Source: Hymenobacter caeli (GTDB taxonomy: Bacteria > Bacteroidota > Bacteroidia > Cytophagales > Hymenobacteraceae). Taken from it: 64,000 nt of DNA. Within the stretch, counting starts at the first letter, position 1. Every line of letters starts with the position of its first letter. This document shows, piece by piece, positions 59,935 through 64,000 of this stretch. The notes below the pieces were generated by a model. It made no database searches. It saw nothing but the letters and a program-made list of their open reading frames with translations, and was not told the DNA's origin. Both the position numbers and the translations under genes were made by a program. The stretch is from assembly GCF_013294115.1 (NCBI RefSeq), contig NZ_JABSNP010000001.1, positions 248,001 to 312,000 of the forward strand. Direction: 5' to 3'.

Positions 59935-60137
59935 AAATGATGAATTAAAAATGATGGCGGTGGTCGAAAACGAGGTGGTCCGGCGACTTTTTCGGTCGTC
60001 GGGCCACGCTGACAATACCCCGGAGCCGCTGTTCAGCCGCCAGAGTGGCCCGACGAAGCCCTTCGGGCAATTCGCCGGACCACCCCGTTTTCGACCACCG
60101 CCATCATTTTTAATTCATCATTTTTAATTAATTTTCA
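59918..60137. repeat. Nested inverted repeat: 7-nt-unit shell around a family B palindrome
   Basis: Outer arms (59918-59973 and about 60084-60137) are AAAAATT/AAAAATG-type 7-nt units followed by the shared GATGGCGGTGGTCGAAAACG; the left arm has exactly one more unit. They enclose a 109-bp palindrome of family B. Both ends run into coding DNA: the PAP2 stop and the stop of the GAF-protein gene. Confidence 0.9.
59975..60083. repeat. Dispersed palindrome, family B (copy 2)
   Basis: Same ends as 36627-36744 (GTGGTCCGGCGACTTTTTC...), with the central TCGTCGGGCCAC arm shared and only the loop and some bases different. Confidence 0.88.
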
Positions 60138-62496
60138 CCTGCACGCGCAGGGCCAGCAGGCCCTTCACGCCTTGCAGCTCCTCCAGCTCCAGCTCTTCCA
60201 CGCCGGGCTCCAGCAGGCCGCGGTCTTGCAGGTAGTCGATGTACTCGCGGTACTCGGTGGCCTCGCGGGTTTGGGCGTACACCAGGGCCAGGCGGCCGGG
60301 CTGGGTGAGGCGCTCGCCGGTGCCGAGCACGGTGGCCTTGTCGATGCGCTTCTTGATGATTTCGTAGCGGATGTTGTAGGCCCCGTCCACGTCGAACTGC
60401 CGCTCGTCCTGCCGGAAGCGGATGCTCAGCGGCTGGCCGTGGATGTAGATGAGCTGGGTGGTTTCGAGCGGCACGGGCAGGGTGGGGGCCAGGGCGTGGG
60501 TGCGCCGCGTAATTTCCACCATCGTCAGCAGCTGCCACAGGCGCAGGTTTTTGAGGAACACCCGGTCGAAGGGCCGGTCCTGGACCAGCGCCTCGCCCAC
60601 GTAAATGTTGAATTCCACGCCGTCGCTCTTGAAGCGCTGGAAGTAGTGCGGAAACATGGCCTGGGCCTTGGCCTCTTCCTCGTCCAGGAAGGCCCCCACG
60701 GCGTCGTTGATGGCCGTCACGCTCCGCTCGAAGGCCTGGCGGCGCTTGTAGAGGATGCCCAGGCGCGGGTCGATGTTGGCCCAGTAGGCCGTGATGACGG
60801 GCCGCAGCGCGGGCGTGTGCTGGGCCAGGTACTCGAAGAGCGGCTCCACCTCCCGCCGCAGCGATTCGTAGATGCTCAGCTCGTCGCCGCTGGTGATGCC
60901 CTGGCGCAGGCGGCGCAGGTGCTTGTTGACGTAGAACTTCAGCTCGTCGAGGATGGGCAGCTGGCGGAACTCGGCCGCTTTTTTCAGCACCCGGTGGGCC
61001 AGGGTGAGGTGCTCGATGAGGTCGCCCTGGATGGCCTCGTTGCGGGCCGTGCTGCTGCCCCGGATGTCGCAGGAGCCGTGCAGCGGGTACACGTCCTCGA
61101 ACACGATGGCCTCCATCTCGGCCCCGCGCTGGCCCTCGTCCTGGCGGGCCAGCAGGTGGCGGGCCGCGTCCACGAAGCGCCACTCCAGGGTGGGGTGGAT
61201 GGGCGTGAACTGCTCCTGCATCAGGGCCTGGATGCGGGTTTGCAGGTCCTCGGCGTTGCGCTTCACGGCCACCGCGAACAAGGGCACGAACTGCGCCACC
61301 TTTTCCAAGTCAAACTCGTCGAGGTCGCCGGCGTTGGGCGAGCCGATTTCGAGCAGGCCCACCGTGTCGCCGCCGTAGGGCAGCAGCGCCAGGATGGCCG
61401 AGCGGATGCCCAGCTCCAGCACCTGGGCCCGCAAGTCGGGCGGGATGTCGGCCCGCGCCACGTCGGAGAGCACCAGCGGCCGGCGCTCGCGCAGCAGCCG
61501 GTCGTATATCTGCCGGAAGCCGCTGTCGGGCCGGCTGTGCTGCACCTGCTTGGTGAGGAAGCTGTGGTTGATTTTGCGGCCGAAGTCCACGAAAGCCTTT
61601 TTCTTCTCGTCGTAGGCCGCGATGCCGAGCTGCAGCGCCGGCCGGGAGAACAGCACCCGCAGCTTCTCCTGAATCTGCTCGAGGCGGTCGGCGGCTTGCA
61701 GCACGTCGCGCTCCAGCAGGTCGTATTTCAGTTCCGACAGCACCTCTTGGTCGGTCACGTCCACCAGCTGCAACACGTTGAAGCCTTCGAGCACGAAGTG
61801 GGCGGGCGGCAGCAGCTCGCGCCACACGGCCAGGTCGTGGCGCTGGTGGCCCAGCTGCTCGCACTGGGCCGGCGTGAGCACCGGCGCCTCGCCCACCACC
61901 CGCACCTGCACAAACGACGAATCGATGCCCACGCCGTAGTGGCGGTAGAGGCCGATGCGGTAGTCGGGCACCGTGAAGATGATGGCCCCCGCGGCGGGCA
62001 GCTCCACCCCGTACACCCGGTGCAGGATGAGCTGGTAGGCCATGCGGGTCATGTAGGCCTCCGTGCTGGCCTGGTCCAGGTTCAGGGGCTGCTTGATGGT
62101 GCGCTCCCGGTTGAGCAGCACTTCGGCAAAACGGGGCGTGTAATAAAAGCTCGTGCGCCGAAACGGCGGAATGGCCCCGCTGATGGCGCTGCCCACCGTG
62201 GCCGTCGGGAACACGGCCAGCATGATGGTTTCCAAAAAATCGTGCTCTTTTTCGAGCACCGCTGGGTCGGCCAGGGGGCCCCGCAGCCCGGGGGTGCGGG
62301 CCGCCTGCCGGGCAATGGCGCGGGCCAGCAGGGCCAGGCCGGGGTTGGGGTCGGCCTCGCGGGCCTGCCAGTAGGCCAGCAGCGGCTCCAGGCTCAGGGC
62401 GGTGGCAAACGGGAAGGCCGGGTCGCCCGGGGCCGGGGCCGCCGCCGGGGGCGCGAGCAGCGCCGTCGCGGCGGCGTCAAGGGCAGAAGTGGGCAT
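60124..62496 (-). CDS. Large GAF-domain protein
   Basis: A 790-residue soluble protein. A GAF-like domain lies near residues 310-420 (DVARADIPPDLRAQVLELGIRSAILALLPYGGDTVGLLEIGS). Around it are large helical regions without recognised catalytic motifs, such as RLEQIQEKLRVLFSRPALQL and LKFYVNKHLRRLRQG. The C-terminal part contains several Arg/Glu-rich helices. GAF domains bind small ligands or cyclic nucleotides; the ligand here is unknown. The start at 62496 is an ATG; an upstream GTG is possible. Its stop lies in the 7-nt array. Confidence 0.75.
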   Translation of the reverse strand: MPTSALDAAATALLAPPAAAPAPGDPAFPFATALSLEPLLAYWQAREADPNPGLALLARAIARQAARTPGLRGPLADPAVLEKEHDFLETIMLAVFPTATVGSAISGAIPPFRRTSFYYTPRFAEVLLNRERTIKQPLNLDQASTEAYMTRMAYQLILHRVYGVELPAAGAIIFTVPDYRIGLYRHYGVGIDSSFVQVRVVGEAPVLTPAQCEQLGHQRHDLAVWRELLPPAHFVLEGFNVLQLVDVTDQEVLSELKYDLLERDVLQAADRLEQIQEKLRVLFSRPALQLGIAAYDEKKKAFVDFGRKINHSFLTKQVQHSRPDSGFRQIYDRLLRERRPLVLSDVARADIPPDLRAQVLELGIRSAILALLPYGGDTVGLLEIGSPNAGDLDEFDLEKVAQFVPLFAVAVKRNAEDLQTRIQALMQEQFTPIHPTLEWRFVDAARHLLARQDEGQRGAEMEAIVFEDVYPLHGSCDIRGSSTARNEAIQGDLIEHLTLAHRVLKKAAEFRQLPILDELKFYVNKHLRRLRQGITSGDELSIYESLRREVEPLFEYLAQHTPALRPVITAYWANIDPRLGILYKRRQAFERSVTAINDAVGAFLDEEEAKAQAMFPHYFQRFKSDGVEFNIYVGEALVQDRPFDRVFLKNLRLWQLLTMVEITRRTHALAPTLPVPLETTQLIYIHGQPLSIRFRQDERQFDVDGAYNIRYEIIKKRIDKATVLGTGERLTQPGRLALVYAQTREATEYREYIDYLQDRGLLEPGVEELELEELQGVKGLLALRVQVKIN

Positions 62497-62567
62497 GGGG
62501 CAGGGCAGGAGGGGCGGCGGGGGCACGCCCGGTGGTACGCGGCCCGGCCGGCCAGTGGTGCCGGGCC

Positions 62568-63257
62568 CTACTTGGTGATGGACTGGTAAACGGGACTGTT
62601 GGGGGCGGGCTCGGTGGCGGTGATGGTGGTGGCGACGCCAGCGGCGCTGGGAGTGCCGGGGACGGGCATTGGAAGTAGTTGGGTCAAAACGGCCGTTTTC
62701 GAGGTATTGCGGTAGCAGGTGCAGCAGCCCGTGCCATCGAATTCGCCCACCAACCGGATGGTTGTCAGTTCGTACCGGCGCGGGTCGTTGCGCAAGAGTT
62801 GTCCCGGGCCCCGGCGCACTTCAATGCGGTACAGGTACGTGTTGAGCTTCCGCGAGCCCTGCTGCGTAAACGGTAAGTTATTGTTCAGCAACAGGCTGTC
62901 GGTTTGCACGGCGTTGGTACGGGTGGCTGGGCTTCTGATGAAAGTCACTAAATCGTAACCGTTGGCTACGTCAATGGAGTCGGCGTAATCCCGAAAATTG
63001 GTGTAGTGCGACGTCGCCTTGGGAGCCGATAAAGGCTGGCCCTTGGCATCGAGCGGCAGCGCGTAGCGCCGAAACTGCACGGTGTCCAACTCCGTTTTCT
63101 CGTTGAAGCCGTTAGCCGAATTATCGGCCACTTTCACAAACTTGAAATAAAACGCATCGGCCCGCTCGTCCTGGCAGTCGCACACGTTGTTGGCGCAGCA
63201 GCCGGCCAGCAGGCCAATAACACCCAGGGGAAGCAAAAAACGCAGGAGCCGCATCAT
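62568..63257 (-). CDS. Lipoprotein of unknown function
   Basis: A 229-residue lipoprotein with lipobox LLAGC (Cys20). Four further Cys close to it (CCANNVCDCQ) and a later CCTCY are notable and might bind metal or form disulfides. The body is a strand-rich domain (ADAFYFKFVKVADNSANGFNEKTELDTVQFRRYALPL). No family is recognised. The next lipoprotein gene lies 19 nt upstream on the same strand, so the two are probably cotranscribed. Confidence 0.7.
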   Translation of the reverse strand: MMRLLRFLLPLGVIGLLAGCCANNVCDCQDERADAFYFKFVKVADNSANGFNEKTELDTVQFRRYALPLDAKGQPLSAPKATSHYTNFRDYADSIDVANGYDLVTFIRSPATRTNAVQTDSLLLNNNLPFTQQGSRKLNTYLYRIEVRRGPGQLLRNDPRRYELTTIRLVGEFDGTGCCTCYRNTSKTAVLTQLLPMPVPGTPSAAGVATTITATEPAPNSPVYQSITK

Positions 63258-63276
63258 GCCCCAAAGATACGGCCGG

Positions 63277-63933
63277 CTAGCGGCGGCCGCGGGCGGCCGC
63301 GGTGGGCAGCGTGGGGTTGTCGACGGGGCCGTGGGCCAGCAGCAGGGGCCGGAGGCGGGCGGCGGCCGTGTCGAGCTGGGGGCGGATGCGGGCCAGGGCG
63401 TCGCGCAGGGCCAGCACGTCGGCCAGGCGGGGGGCATTTTTTTGGGCGTAGCCGTGGTACATGGCCACGCGGGCCCGGCCGCTCCCCTTGCCGGCGTAGG
63501 TGCCCAGCACGCGGCCCTGGGCGTCCGATACCTGCACTTCGGCCGTCACGTCGGTCTGGTACGTTTCGAGGGGCACGCCCAGAAAAGTGGGCGTTAGCAG
63601 CAAGGCCATCTGCACGGCTTGCCAGCCGCGCAGGCGGCGGCGGGTGGCGGCGTGCGTCACCACGAGGCGGGCGTAGCCGAAGGTGGCCGAATCGGTGGGC
63701 TCGGCCACGTTGCGCTGCAGCTCGTTGGTGAACAGGCGCAGCGGGTCTTCGGGCAGCAGGCCGTCGCTGGCCCCCAGCGGGCCGGGGTCGGTGGCTACTT
63801 CCAGCGCTGGCAGCCGCTCGCGCAGCGGGGCAAAGGGCGTGGCCGCCAGCGGCACCTTGGCCGAGCGGCAGCCGGCGGCCAGCATCCCGGTAATGAACAA
63901 TAGAATATAAATAAAGTGTAGCTTAATTTTCAT
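63277..63933 (-). CDS. Lipoprotein of unknown function
   Basis: A 218-residue lipoprotein with lipobox LAAGC (Cys22). Its middle has a strand-rich core (ATFGYARLVVTHAATRRRL, then LETYQTDVTAEVQVSDAQGRVLGTYAGKGSGRARVAMYHGY) of a type seen in secreted Bacteroidota proteins, then a helical end. I do not recognise the family. It is upstream of and close to the other lipoprotein. Confidence 0.65.
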   Translation of the reverse strand: MKIKLHFIYILLFITGMLAAGCRSAKVPLAATPFAPLRERLPALEVATDPGPLGASDGLLPEDPLRLFTNELQRNVAEPTDSATFGYARLVVTHAATRRRLRGWQAVQMALLLTPTFLGVPLETYQTDVTAEVQVSDAQGRVLGTYAGKGSGRARVAMYHGYAQKNAPRLADVLALRDALARIRPQLDTAAARLRPLLLAHGPVDNPTLPTAAARGRR

Positions 63934-64000
63934 AGACTTAGGTGGCAAAAGCAGGCGGAGCGGTGGGTGGGTAGGCACGCACGGCCCCGAAACCTTTAAA

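Noticed and set aside
4054-60137. Inverted repeats as CRISPR arrays
   Set aside because: They are paired inverted arms with unit lengths of 7-8 nt or single palindromes, not evenly spaced direct repeats with unique spacers; no cas genes are present.

Overview
The window reads as chromosomal DNA of a GC-rich member of the Bacteroidota, most likely a Hymenobacter-like Cytophagales. The grounds are the high GC with strongly G/C-ending codons, promoter-like TAnnTTTG boxes spaced about 20 nt from a TTG (for example ahead of the tRNA-Leu and the BLUF gene), few convincing Shine-Dalgarno sites, and a gene set typical of that group (DUF2911, DUF2461, CDGSH, BLUF, M61/M13/S8/S9/S1-P1 secreted hydrolases, many lipoboxes). 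No phage, integrase, IS transposase, CRISPR array or rRNA was seen.

Layout: 17-4053 encodes a three-subunit periplasmic-type molybdenum aldehyde oxidoreductase (PaoABC-like). 4134-9873 is a tripartite RND efflux operon (MFP, RND pump, TolC) read leftwards. 10067-13213 holds an alkyltransferase-like DNA repair protein, an NTF2-like secreted protein and an S9 peptidase. 13508-15801 has a lipoprotein and exonuclease VII (xseB, xseA). 15966-20316 has two tandem M13 metallopeptidases. 20505-24602 has a BLUF photoreceptor, a cyclophilin lipoprotein, an S1/P1 nuclease and an amidohydrolase. 24702-31676 is a run of small genes (acyl-CoA-binding protein, unknowns, CDGSH, GNAT, deoxynucleoside kinase, DUF2461, MOSC). 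31940-36603 has a divergent S8 protease and a PIG-L deacetylase. 36830-42964 carries aspartate kinase and the pentose phosphate genes gnd-zwf-pgl facing rpiA. 43174-50152 has DUF2911, an orphan ExbD-like protein, an MsbA-like ABC exporter, a TonB-domain protein, a sodium symporter and a metallo-hydrolase.

The most interesting block is 50329-55721, five same-strand genes: a coiled-coil protein, a membrane-anchored PspA-like protein, a membrane-anchored solute-binding protein fused to an OmpA peptidoglycan-binding domain, and a permease plus ATPase of the nitrate/taurine ABC type. Together they look like an envelope-linked ABC system coupled to a PspA-type membrane-stress protein; no function is known to me. 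56008-63933 then has an M61 peptidase, a methyltransferase, tRNA-Leu(CAG), a PAP2 phosphatase, a GAF-domain protein and two lipoproteins.

Between genes the window is unusually rich in inverted repeats. At least four dispersed palindrome families recur. Several gene ends also carry inverted arrays of 7-8-nt units whose two arms differ by one unit; twice these form a shell around a dispersed palindrome, and they run into the stop codons of neighbouring genes. A perfect four-copy 7-mer array also lies inside the signal-peptide codons of the PIG-L gene, where loss or gain of one unit would shift the frame. The same gene contains a sharply bounded low-GC segment.
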